Shown here: positions 11,601-21,300 of the stretch, piece after piece
How the letters are laid out: each line of letters begins with the position of its first letter
Numbering within the stretch: the stretch's first letter is position 1
Assembly: GCA_903813345.2 (NCBI GenBank)
Contig: CAIIXF020000001.1
Location: forward strand, 21,101,915 to 21,165,914
Source: Owenia fusiformis
Taxonomy: Eukaryota; Annelida; Polychaeta; Sabellida; Oweniidae
Direction of reading: 5' to 3'
Length of the DNA stretch: 64,000 nucleotides
Notes under the pieces: model-generated
What the model was told of the DNA's origin: nothing
Databases searched by the model: none
Seen by the model: the letters and a program-made list of their open reading frames with translations, nothing else
Position numbers and translations under genes: made by a program

Positions 11601-14600
11601 CATAAAAGTGATCCAATTTGCAAACAATACATCACTAAAACCCTTGGAATTACTACAGAAGAATTAGAGAATCAAATAATGAGCAAAACAATGCATTCAA
11701 TAGGGACACAGATAGAAATAGTAGCTTGTTGCCATTTGTTTGAAGTCAAAATACTGACTTATAGCTATGATAGATGGACAGTTTATGGCGATACATATAA
11801 TAGACAACTTTACCTCAATCATTCTGGTGAGCTTCATTATGATGTAGTGACAAAAGTTCAAGAAAAACCTATGCAGGCAAGCAATGCAACAAAAATTCAT
11901 ACTGAAGAAAGAACCAGTTCTGACTCATCAACACCCGAAATATCTCAATTAAGTAGAATAATGGAATTAGGTAGTCTTGAAACTGGTTTTTACAAAAAAA
12001 GCTCAAATATTTCTCCAGTAGAACCTAAAACTCCAAAGTGTTCAAAGAAGGAATTAAGACGAAAAGCAAAGAATTTGAAAATAAAACAGGAATATAATGA
12101 AAACAAAGATGTCTCTGAAAATAAAAAAGAACATCAAAGAATGACATACAAAGTATCAGAAGATTATAAAGAAAGTAAAAAAAAGGAAAGTAAAATAAAT
12201 TATAAACAAACACCAGAAAAGCTTAAGAAATATATGAAAGAGTACCAAAGAAATAAATATGACACTAATCCTGAGTTCAAAGAGAAACAGAAACAATGGA
12301 TACGCACAGAATATGACATGAACCCTGAGTTCAGAAAAAACCAAAAAGAATCCATGAAAGAATATGAAAAGAGAAAGTATGAAACCAATCCTGAGTTCAA
12401 AGAGAAACAAAAGCAACGTATTCGCACAGAATATGACTTTAACCCTGAGTTCAAAGAGAAACAAAAACAACGTGTTCGCACAGAATATGACATTAACCCT
12501 GAGTTCAAAGAGAAACAAAAACAACGTGTTCGCACAGAATATGACATTAACCCTGAGTTCAGAGAAAACCAGAAAGATTATATGAAAGGATATGAAAAGA
12601 AAAGGTATGAAACCAATCCTGAGTTCAAAGAGAAACAAAAACAACGTGTTCGCACAGAATATGACATAAACCCTGAGTTTGTAGAAAGTCAGAAACAACA
12701 TAGCAAGCAAGAGTATTTATCCAAGAGGCAGAACCTAAGTGAATTCAGCAATGCTCTTTTAAGATTCAGAAACATTATAAGTGATGGTCTGACATATGTA
12801 TGTACAGTGTGTCAAAAACTTTTGTTCAGACACCAAGTTTTGAAATACAGTCAAGACAAACTGAGTGATTCAAAGAATATAAGAGAAAATGCAGCTAAAT
12901 GTATTTCTGATACTTATGTGCATAAAAGAAACGATACTTGTCAACCAAATTGTTCATTATGTAATTCGCCAAAAAGTGAAACTTGGATTTGCCACAATTG
13001 TTTGAGATATCTTAGAAAAGGGGAAATGCCATTGACTGCACACTGTAATAAAATGTCTGTTCCACATGCTCCAGAAGAACTTAAATGTTTAAATGAATTG
13101 GAACAACATCTTATAGCATTACGTCTACCATTCATGAAAATTGTACATCTACCTAAAGGAGGTCAATTTGGAATGAAAGGTCCAGTAATAAGTGTAGCAA
13201 GTGACATTGTTGAAACTGTAACATCATTACCTCGGCCATTACATGATGAAGAACTCATTCAAGTTAAATTGAAGCGTAAACTCCAATATGATGGTCACCA
13301 TATGTATAAAACAGTATCTATAACAAAAGTTAAGAAAGCACTACTATACTTTGCTGACAATAACCCATTATACCGAACTGTTGCTATATCAGATGACTTC
13401 CAAAAATGTGTTCCTGATTATTTACTTGATATTAAAGACAGGAATCAAATAACACCACTTAATGACAATGAACAATCAGAACATATAACATATTCTAAAT
13501 CAATATCAAAAATGAATGAAGATGCGGGTGAAGGAAGTAATAAAGACAGTGAAGAAATAGCCAATGAAAGTGTAGGTGTATTATTTGATACATGTCTCCA
13601 ACCAGGTAACATTGGCCAAGAAATGTTAGATTTACATATGGATAGTATTTACTCAGTAGCACCGGGTGAAAACAAAAAACCTTTACCAATTTTACAAGAA
13701 CAAAATAATGAAGCAATGTCTTTCCCAACATTATTTCCTGATGGTACTAATACTTTTTCACAAGCACGAATAAAAGATATTAGACCTGCAAAGTATTTTG
13801 GTAATAGATTATTTTCTGCAGATTTGCGTTTCGGCCAAAATTCTCAATATATTTTCTATGCTCAGTATACCTCAGAGTTAAAAAAAATTATTGACAATGT
13901 TAGTTTCAGTTTGAAAAAAGGCACTCGATCAAAAGCTGATGGTTCAGAACTTAAACTTGATGATATCTTAAACAGAGAAAAGTGTGAAGCTTTAACCAGA
14001 AAAAGTGTTGGATATCATTATCTACAACCGATCAGAGGAACACCACCATTTTGGCAAAGAGAACAAATGAACTTATTTGCTATGATAAGACAATTAGGTT
14101 CACCGACTTGGTTCTGTTCATTTTCCTGCGCAGATTTACGATGGGATGAATTCATTCTAACAATTCTTAATCAGAATAATGACAAACGGTTGCCAACAGA
14201 ACTATCGAAGACTGAAAAGTGCAATCTTATCCGGGACAATCCTGTGACTGTTGCAAGACTGTTTGATTTCCGCTGGACAAGATTTCTCAAAGAAATAATT
14301 ATGTCACCATCTAACCCAATTGGAAAAGTTAAGGATCTTTGGTGGCGATATGAATTTCAAATGCGTGGAAGCCCACATGTCCATTGTTTGTTCTGGATAG
14401 AAGATGCTCCTACTTATGAAAATGCTTCAAAGTCAGAAGTTGAGGAATTTATAGAGAAATATATATCCTGTGAATTACCAGATGAGGTTGATGATCCAGA
14501 ATTAAACAACATTGTATCTGAAGTACAAACACACAGTAAAAACCATTCAAAAAGCTGTAAAAAGAAAGGTACAACCTGCAGATTTAACTTTCCAAAGCCT

Positions 14601-17600
14601 CCATCATCACGAACATTCATTGCCAGTAATGACGACCCAGAAAACGACATGCCTTTGGAAAAAGCTAAAAATATTCTTGTTGCTTTGAAAGCTCAAATTT
14701 TGTCTGATGATTGCTCTGGATTATCATTGGACCAAATATTTGAAAAAGCATGGCCAGGTCTCACACAAGAAGAGTATCAAAAAGCACAGAGTACACTCGC
14801 AAAAACAAAACAGGTTATTCTCAAGCGCAATGCAAAAGAAATGTGGATCAACAATTATAATGCAGACCTACTCAGAGCTTGGAATGCTAACATGGACATA
14901 CAGCATCCAGTTGACATATTTGCAGTTGTCGTCTATATCATATCTTATGTATCCAAAGGTGAAACTGAAATGAGTAAAAATTTACAAGCTGCATGTGACG
15001 AAGCAAAGGAACAGAATGCAAGTGCATCTAAAGCCATGAAAGCAATTGGATATAGATATATGAAACATAGGGAAATAAGTGTGCAAGAAGCTGTGTACAG
15101 GGGAAGCAATATGAAAATAAAGCAAGCTTCGAGAACAGTTGTTTTTTTGCCTGTAGGAAATAATCCAATAAGAATGTCCTTACCATTAAAAATATTGCGA
15201 ATGAAAAAAACAGACAAATTGTTTTTACCGAATATCATTGACAAGTACTTGGGAAGACCAACCACTAATGATTTTAACAGCATGTGTTTAGCAGAATTTG
15301 CCTCTAAGTATTTGCTGTTGAACACTCAAAAGAAAACCCTGGAAACTGAAGATGGTGATGATCAGAATGAAATTTTAGATATTGACACTGGAGATAAAAC
15401 AAATGAAAATGATGAATGTAAAATAATGAAACTCCAAGGTGAATTGGGATACATACAAAAGAGAACCAAACACTATGCTATTGTTCGTTATCCAAACTTT
15501 TCTAGAGAAAATAACTCTGAAGAATACTTCCATAGTATGCTACAATTATTCATGCCATACAGGAATGAGAATGAGTTCAAACCAAATCAATGTGATTCGT
15601 ATGAAAACTACCTTAGATCGTCAATATTACATAACAATAAAATGGTAAAAATAAGTGATATTGTTGACAAAAACAAATCCATTTATGACATAACTGGTGA
15701 AAAATTGTCTGATGCTGTAGATAAACTCAATAATGAAGGAACATACGATGACGCATGGGCCAAAATAGCACCAGAACAAGAGCTTAATCGCCATGAAAGC
15801 ATACTTGATAAGGAACCTGATGAAATGATAGATGTGGCAGAAGGAGATATACCAGAGATAGATTATATTGAGAAAAAGGACAAGGTAAAAAGTGCCACAT
15901 GTCTGGTAGAATTACAAACAAGTACTCGTAGCACATCCGATATTATGCCATTGTTAAGACAATTGAATTCAAAACAAAAGCAGATTTATTATATTGTTCG
16001 AAAATGGTGTTTAGAAAAAGCTAAATGCTGTTCAGAAGAATGCCTGGGAAAAAATCCTGATCCATTGTTTTTACATATATCTGGATGTGCAGGAACTGGA
16101 AAGAGCCATTTGATCAAATGTATACATTATACATCAACAAGAATATTTCAAATTTATGGTGATCAAAAATTAAAAAATGCGATTTCAACTTTATTGACTG
16201 CACCTACAGGAACATCAGCATTTAATATCCATGGAAATACAGTCCATAGTGCTTTTCATATAGTAACAAAGAATAAGTCAAAAAGAGATGGAAAAGATGG
16301 TCATTTTAAGTATATACCTTTAACAGAGCAACTGATGGCAAAAGTTAGAGTACAACTTGAGAATCTACAAAACTTGGTTATTGATGAAATATCAATGGTA
16401 TCAATTGAGTTATTGAAGTACGTAGATGGTCGTTTGGGTCAAATTAAAAGAACTGATGATAAATTTGGTAATACATCCATCTTAGCTTTTGGAGACTTTA
16501 TGCAGTTACCACCAGTTATACAAAAGATACTCCTTAAGGAATACCCTCATATATTTAATCCATTCGATTTATTTAAGAAAATTGAATTAACTGAAATTAT
16601 GCGCCAAAAGGATGACATTGAGTACGCTGAAGTTTTAAGACGAATAAGAGTCTTAAAGAAAACAGAAAAACTGAGTGAGAAGGATGACCAATTTTTTAGA
16701 AACATTGCACAAAAGAAACCACCAGCAAATTGTTTGAGGGCCTATTCAACAAGAAAACTTAGAGATGGATACAATACATCACGACTCCAAGAGCTTTGTA
16801 AAGCAAATAATAAAGTGATACATCATATAAAAGCTGAAGACTACTTTAAAAGAAATGGACAAACTTGGGAAAAAACTGATAGAGCTCCCCGATCTTTATC
16901 CGAAACATTTGATCCAGAAATAACTCTGTGCGAAGGGGCAAATGTTCTGTTGATTAAAAATGTAGCAGTAGCTGATGGCCTTGTGAATGGAGTGTTTGGA
17001 ATTGTCACACATATTGAATACAAAAACCCACAGGACAACATGCCTCAAGCTGTGTGGGTAAAGTTTAATGATTCAAGAGTAGGACAAAAATACAAATATG
17101 AGCATCCTTCAAGTAAATATCCAGAATCAATTCGAATAGAACCAGCTGAAGATCAAGTAGGGCAGTTTTTAAGACGCCAAATTCCACTTATATTATCATA
17201 CGCTTGCACTATTCATAAACTTCAAGGTGCAACTTGTCAAGAATTGACAGTGTCAATGAAAGGTATGTTTAAAGGTGGGATGGCATATGTAGCATTTAGT
17301 AGAGTAACTTCAGCCAAAGGACTCTATATCCTTGATTACGACCCTGCCTTAATTTATTGCGATGCAGACATGATAGCTAATCTTGATAGAATGCCTATGT
17401 ATGACATCCAACCAAATCCCAAGCCTAATACAAATGACCTAACAATTGCATTCCACAACATACAAGGTTTGGTTGCACATATTGAGGATGCTAAGGTGAA
17501 CACTGAGTTGCTGTCAAGTGATATAATTTGCTTATGTGAAACTTGGCTATATAGAGATGACACAAGTCCAGTATTATTCTTACCACATTTTGAGAAGCCT

Positions 17601-18101
17601 TATATAAAGAATAGAACAAACATATCCACACACAATGGAGGTATAGCAATTTACCATAACAATGAGACGTACCATGTAAATATTGAAAGTGTAATTGAAA
17701 AAACTGAGCCTGAAATTGAACATGTAGTTACATATGTGGAAAATTTATGTGTTGTAACAATCTACAAACAACCAACATGCAATGTTTCTGAATTTGTTTG
17801 TGCACTTGAAAATCTCATTCATTGTGTAACACAAAGGACTAAAAGAATCATTTTAATTGGTGATTTCAATGAAGATCTCCATAATGACAAGCCACATCCT
17901 ATACATCACAATCTAGTGGTCATAAACAGTTTTTCTCAACTGATATGTGAATCAACAACAGAGCAGTTGACATGCATTGACCATGTTTATGTAAAGGGTA
18001 TACGTCCTAGCAAATTGAAAGCTTTTGTGGAACCTACTTATTATAGTTATCATGAAATGCTGAAGGTTATTGTGTTAAATGAAAAAGAGAATTGGGATTA
18101 G
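8670..18101 (+). CDS. Helentron Rep-helicase polyprotein with two OTU domains, C76-like protease and endonuclease
   Basis: This is one open frame of 3,143 codons. In order (approximate residues): a basic/acidic disordered N-terminus; OTU cysteine protease 1 (430-570, GDGNCLFRAISY); a peptidase C76/tegument-type deubiquitinase-like domain (590-800, GGKQCFANSL nucleophile Cys, FDPHCRD Asp/His); OTU 2 (940-1065, DDGDCLFRAISY); eight NPEF-centred repeats (1200-1345); a zinc-binding CxxC region resembling DUF6570 (1373-1500); Helitron-like N domain (1690-1800); Rep HUH nuclease (SPHVHC near 1902 and two Tyr in YIISY near 2090); PIF1-type helicase (GCAGTGKS at about 2472, VIDEISMV, GDFMQLPP, TIHKLQGA, AFSRVTSAKG); and an AP-like endonuclease (2921-3143, FHNIQGL, CLCETWL, IGDFNEDL). 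Rep nicks and joins DNA and the helicase unwinds it during rolling-circle transposition in the nucleus. The OTU/C76 domains may act on ubiquitin; that is inference. The first ATG of the frame is used as the start. Family call is strong. Confidence 0.93.
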   Translation: MRGSAAEIFQSDLRNINLSESAVEIFQSNLRNMDELCKINERPTPLCQNKCLLSDTAFICSNSHMYENLAAISYATGSPLAKHNIVLTEPIPDSDIPDKARLLLPGKMSKSLKKSLRRLTKTTNQPSVKSHGTTESEVNCDLLKSNVNILDDIKSLIDENNTVLGSISKMNKFYVNKIRGQEKATAKKLKSNLTKSLKRRRNQVMVHSSIKTVSKQSSRKLGRKNHKLISKKYKHVYAENLTEPMSKKDEVKQHHVLEQYLSDNSLRVPTINMETKDSNDDTEIKYKSFSTRKELKRAKYLSRESNFTNKTTSENMQETENENPYFLKVVDEMEDIFNDDCPRVPPMKVVFESDEELENTEIADSQTGGYKPEHPRHELKHKSSENSDDITIIQSKKSGPVGNFTPLQNMEKLQLCNLHNLKYFTKTNDPIHIDVEIRDMKPKQECLKRITGDGNCLFRAISYCITNDESNHRAIRQRIVAHRNDQNCQEYIQKTRGLSHQELELHIKSTNMNRSSVWGTDIEIAAACHLFQMKIITYDRMNSWSVFGREFENRCIYLDHSTQNHYDVITDVIGTEILKVHDIVQGTMAQNDDVFEDIGGGKQCFANSLTYLMMSESEAYRHIDAPFIDDVLYRGNVLYTKIITENPTPTGYLSIYDIPETVSCNDKTFTYRSTPIQGQLEYWNYDEDEHGLTIHEAIDQALTDHDSCLVTFLNTTMCVTKRKKGDTTMYYSFDPHCRDKQGRIHEFGKATVHKSNVLETITMLIWNTAESLAECIQLRADTKNVFIVDAIMLYECKAVKQSTLSSKIKCRNDPGKNEPEEMKKFDCKVKSKSTKRKLNFSEKLSSESDLLGKCSQNEQLGESVKKRPCKENMNINPKIIKEDDDVMNVPGSEKEISIGYFIPLNKTQKIEIAKQFKLKRREMRADAKQDIEILHSFPKQKSLKKVKDDGDCLFRAISYSMTNTEDNHKQIRQLIVDHKSDPICKQYITKTLGITTEELENQIMSKTMHSIGTQIEIVACCHLFEVKILTYSYDRWTVYGDTYNRQLYLNHSGELHYDVVTKVQEKPMQASNATKIHTEERTSSDSSTPEISQLSRIMELGSLETGFYKKSSNISPVEPKTPKCSKKELRRKAKNLKIKQEYNENKDVSENKKEHQRMTYKVSEDYKESKKKESKINYKQTPEKLKKYMKEYQRNKYDTNPEFKEKQKQWIRTEYDMNPEFRKNQKESMKEYEKRKYETNPEFKEKQKQRIRTEYDFNPEFKEKQKQRVRTEYDINPEFKEKQKQRVRTEYDINPEFRENQKDYMKGYEKKRYETNPEFKEKQKQRVRTEYDINPEFVESQKQHSKQEYLSKRQNLSEFSNALLRFRNIISDGLTYVCTVCQKLLFRHQVLKYSQDKLSDSKNIRENAAKCISDTYVHKRNDTCQPNCSLCNSPKSETWICHNCLRYLRKGEMPLTAHCNKMSVPHAPEELKCLNELEQHLIALRLPFMKIVHLPKGGQFGMKGPVISVASDIVETVTSLPRPLHDEELIQVKLKRKLQYDGHHMYKTVSITKVKKALLYFADNNPLYRTVAISDDFQKCVPDYLLDIKDRNQITPLNDNEQSEHITYSKSISKMNEDAGEGSNKDSEEIANESVGVLFDTCLQPGNIGQEMLDLHMDSIYSVAPGENKKPLPILQEQNNEAMSFPTLFPDGTNTFSQARIKDIRPAKYFGNRLFSADLRFGQNSQYIFYAQYTSELKKIIDNVSFSLKKGTRSKADGSELKLDDILNREKCEALTRKSVGYHYLQPIRGTPPFWQREQMNLFAMIRQLGSPTWFCSFSCADLRWDEFILTILNQNNDKRLPTELSKTEKCNLIRDNPVTVARLFDFRWTRFLKEIIMSPSNPIGKVKDLWWRYEFQMRGSPHVHCLFWIEDAPTYENASKSEVEEFIEKYISCELPDEVDDPELNNIVSEVQTHSKNHSKSCKKKGTTCRFNFPKPPSSRTFIASNDDPENDMPLEKAKNILVALKAQILSDDCSGLSLDQIFEKAWPGLTQEEYQKAQSTLAKTKQVILKRNAKEMWINNYNADLLRAWNANMDIQHPVDIFAVVVYIISYVSKGETEMSKNLQAACDEAKEQNASASKAMKAIGYRYMKHREISVQEAVYRGSNMKIKQASRTVVFLPVGNNPIRMSLPLKILRMKKTDKLFLPNIIDKYLGRPTTNDFNSMCLAEFASKYLLLNTQKKTLETEDGDDQNEILDIDTGDKTNENDECKIMKLQGELGYIQKRTKHYAIVRYPNFSRENNSEEYFHSMLQLFMPYRNENEFKPNQCDSYENYLRSSILHNNKMVKISDIVDKNKSIYDITGEKLSDAVDKLNNEGTYDDAWAKIAPEQELNRHESILDKEPDEMIDVAEGDIPEIDYIEKKDKVKSATCLVELQTSTRSTSDIMPLLRQLNSKQKQIYYIVRKWCLEKAKCCSEECLGKNPDPLFLHISGCAGTGKSHLIKCIHYTSTRIFQIYGDQKLKNAISTLLTAPTGTSAFNIHGNTVHSAFHIVTKNKSKRDGKDGHFKYIPLTEQLMAKVRVQLENLQNLVIDEISMVSIELLKYVDGRLGQIKRTDDKFGNTSILAFGDFMQLPPVIQKILLKEYPHIFNPFDLFKKIELTEIMRQKDDIEYAEVLRRIRVLKKTEKLSEKDDQFFRNIAQKKPPANCLRAYSTRKLRDGYNTSRLQELCKANNKVIHHIKAEDYFKRNGQTWEKTDRAPRSLSETFDPEITLCEGANVLLIKNVAVADGLVNGVFGIVTHIEYKNPQDNMPQAVWVKFNDSRVGQKYKYEHPSSKYPESIRIEPAEDQVGQFLRRQIPLILSYACTIHKLQGATCQELTVSMKGMFKGGMAYVAFSRVTSAKGLYILDYDPALIYCDADMIANLDRMPMYDIQPNPKPNTNDLTIAFHNIQGLVAHIEDAKVNTELLSSDIICLCETWLYRDDTSPVLFLPHFEKPYIKNRTNISTHNGGIAIYHNNETYHVNIESVIEKTEPEIEHVVTYVENLCVVTIYKQPTCNVSEFVCALENLIHCVTQRTKRIILIGDFNEDLHNDKPHPIHHNLVVINSFSQLICESTTEQLTCIDHVYVKGIRPSKLKAFVEPTYYSYHEMLKVIVLNEKENWD
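12170..12700 (+). repeat. In-frame 54-bp repeats encoding NPEF units
   Basis: Within the Helentron frame eight NPEF motifs occur, mostly in an 18-residue unit (NPEFKEKQKQRVRTEYDI, 54 bp), with two longer units of about 22 residues containing MKEYEK or MKGYEK. The stretch is highly charged and likely forms a helical linker between the second OTU domain and the zinc-binding/Rep half. Near-identical DNA between adjacent units indicates recent unequal exchange. The long antisense open frame here is a shadow of this repeat. Confidence 0.85.
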
Positions 18102-18129
18102 TGGTAGTTATTATCACATACCTTAGCTG

Positions 18130-18300
18130 AACACTTAAGACTAAGATAATTGTTTTTATTGGTGAATTTGATGAAGATATCGATAATGACCATCATCCTC
18201 TTGATCACAATAATGTATGATTTCAAGAGACAATGCTCTCATCAAATGTGAGAATACTTGACTTCAGATATCAATAACTATGTACAGCAGTCCGTTAAGC
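18130..18300 (+). pseudogene. Decayed duplicate of the Helentron endonuclease tail
   Basis: Just after the stop codon, translation gives KTKIIVFIGEFDEDIDND then HHPLDHN. This resembles RTKRIILIGDFNEDLHND followed by KPHPIHHN near the end of the intact protein (17826-17910). Weaker similarity continues into the LICE..LTCIDHVYV region, with frame breaks. It is a tandem partial duplication of the 3' end of the gene, or the remnant of an older copy into which the present one inserted. Not functional. Confidence 0.7.
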
Positions 18301-18339
18301 CAACAATATATGAATAAAGATAGTACAATGGTATACTGC

Positions 18340-21300
18340 TTGACGTCATCAGTGACATAGAAACAAATTGTCAAATTGCAGAATCAATCACTAAGTAAGA
18401 CAATTAAACAGACTATTTAACAAACTGTGGAAATTTGAAAAAATGTATAAACAAACAACTTACCAATGATAGACATGTAAATAGTGCATTGATATACAGT
18501 GTTACCTCATTATTAACACTTGATTGCAGAAGCAATCACTAAGTAAAATGATGAAACACTCCATTGGAAATTAAACATAGTATTAAGATACACATTACCA
18601 AGGACAGACATATATATATATAGTGCCTTGATATACTGCAAGATATCATATGTTTCATATAAACAACTGACTGCAGAATCAATCACTACATAAAATGATA
18701 AAACATTCCATTTAGCCAACTTTGGAAATTAAACATTGTATTAACATACATATTACCAACGACAGACATATATATAGTGCCCTGATATACTGCAAGATTA
18801 AATTTGTTTCATATAAACAACTGACTGCAGAATCAATCACTACATAAATGATAAAACACTCCATTTAGCCAACTTTGGAAATTGAAGATTGTATTAAGAT
18901 ACACATTACTAATGACAGACATACATATATAGTGCCCTGATATACTGCAAGGTAGCATTTGTTTCATATGAACAACTGACTGCAGAATCAATCACTACAA
19001 AAATGATATAACACTCCATCGAGCCAACTTTGGAAATTAAACATTGTATTAACATACATATTACCAATAACAGACATATACTTGTATATATAGTGCCCTG
19101 ATATACTGTAAGATAAAATTTGTTTCATATAAACAACTGACTGCAGAATCAATCACTTCATAAAATGATAAAACACTCCATTTAGCCAACTTTGGAAATT
19201 AAACATTGTATTAACATACATATTACCAATGACAGACATATATATAGTGCCCTGATATACTGTAACATAAAATGTGTTTCATATAAACAACTGACTGCAG
19301 AATCAATCACTAAGTGAAATGATAAAACACTCCATTTGGCAAACTTTGGAAATTAAACATTGTATTAAGATACACATTACCAATTACAGACATATATAAA
19401 GTGCCCTGATATACTGCAAGATAAAATTTGTTTCATATAAACAACTGACTGCAGAATGAAGCATTAAGTAAAATGATAAAACACTCCATTTAGCCAACTT
19501 TGGAGATTAAACATTGTATTAACATACATATTTCCAATGACAGACATATATATAGTGCCCTGATATACTGCAAGATAAAATTTGTTTCATATAAACAACT
19601 GACTGCAGAATCAATCACTACACAAAATGATAAAACACTCCATTTAGCCAACTTTGGAAATTAAACATTGTATTAACATACATAATACCAATGACAGACA
19701 TATATATAGTGCCCTGATATACTGCAAGATTAAATTTGTTTCATATAAACAACTGACTGCAGAGTCAATCACTAAGTGAAATGATAAAACACTCCATTTA
19801 GCCAACTTTGGAGATTAAACATTGTATTAACATACATATTACCTATGACAGACATATTTATAGTGCCCTGATATACTGCAAGAAAAAATTTGTTTCATAT
19901 AAACAATTGACTGCAGAATCAATCATTAAGTGAAATGATAAAACACTCCATTTGGCAAACTTTGGAAATTAAACATTGTATTAAGATAAACATTACAAAT
20001 TACAGACATATATAAAGTGCATTGATATACTGCAAGATAAAATTTGTTTCATATAAACAACTGACTGCAGAATCAAGCATTAAGTAAAATGATAAAACAC
20101 TCCATTTAGCCAACTTTGGAAATTTAACATTGTATTAACATTCACATTACCAATGACAGACATATATATAGTGCGCTTGTATACTGCAAGATAACATGTG
20201 TTTCACATAAACATCTGAATGTAGAATCAATCACTAAGTAAAATGATGAAACAGTCCATTTAGTCAACTTTGGAAAATTAACAATTTATTAACATACACA
20301 TTACCAATGACAGACATTTAAATAGTGCCCTGATAAACTGCAAGATAATTTGTTTCATATAAACAACTGACTGCAGAATCAGTCACTAAGTAAAATGATA
20401 AAACACTCCATTAAGCCAACTTTGGAAATTAATCATTGTATTAACATACACATTGCCAATGACAGACATATATATAGTGCGCTTGTATACTGCAAGATAA
20501 CATGTGTTTCACATAAACATCTGAATGCAGAATCAATCACTAAGTAAAATGATAAAACACTCCATTTAGCCAACTTTGGAAATTAAACATTTATGACGAT
20601 ACACATTACCAATGACAGACATATATATATATATAGTGTCCTTATATACTGCAAGATAACATTTGTTTCATATAAACAACTGACTGCAGAATCAATCACT
20701 AAGTAAAATGATAAAACACTCCATTTAACCAACTTTGGAAATTAAACATTGCATTAACATACACATTACCAATGACAGAGATATTTATAGTGCCTTGATA
20801 ATCTGCCAAATAAAATTTGTTTCATATAAAAAACTGACTGCAGCATCAATCACTAAGTAGAATAATAAAACACGCCATTTAGCAAACTTTGGAAATTATG
20901 ACAGACATATCTATGTAGTGCCCTGATATACTCCAAGATGAAATTTGTTTCATATAATTAAACAACTGACTGCAGAATCAATCACTGATAAATGATAAAA
21001 CATTCCATTCAGCAAACTTTGGAAATAAAACATTGTATTAAGGTACACATTATCAATGACAGACATATACGACTCGTATATAGTGCCCTGATATACTGCA
21101 AGATAAAATGTGTTTGATATAAACAACTGACTGCAGAATCAGTCACTAAGTAAAATGATAAAACACTCCATTTAGCCAACTTTGGACATAAAACATTTAT
21201 TAAGATATACATTACCAATCACAGACATATATATATATATATACTGCAAGATAACATGTGTTTCATATAAACAACTGACTGCAGAATCAATCACTGAGTA

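Larger units (their letters stand above)
8670..18300 (+). mobile_element. Autonomous Helentron (rolling-circle transposon), termini not located
   Basis: The boundaries given are those of the coding region plus the decayed endonuclease duplicate that follows. I could not identify the terminal sequences. Helentrons lack TIRs and target duplications, so ends would have to be found by comparing copies. The element may extend left to about 8525 and right through the ~154-bp satellite, because bivalve Helentron-related elements are known to carry tandem repeats of this size. The intact 9.4-kb reading frame argues for recent activity. Confidence 0.7.

Noticed and set aside
12156-12710. 184-residue antisense open frame inside the Helentron gene
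   Set aside because: It is the complement of the NPEF coding repeats. Its Leu/Phe/Cys-rich periodic translation has no independent support.
8670-18101. A host multi-domain gene or viral polyprotein
   Set aside because: Helitron N domain, HUH/Y2 Rep and PIF1 helicase in fixed order identify a rolling-circle transposon. No virion gene is present.
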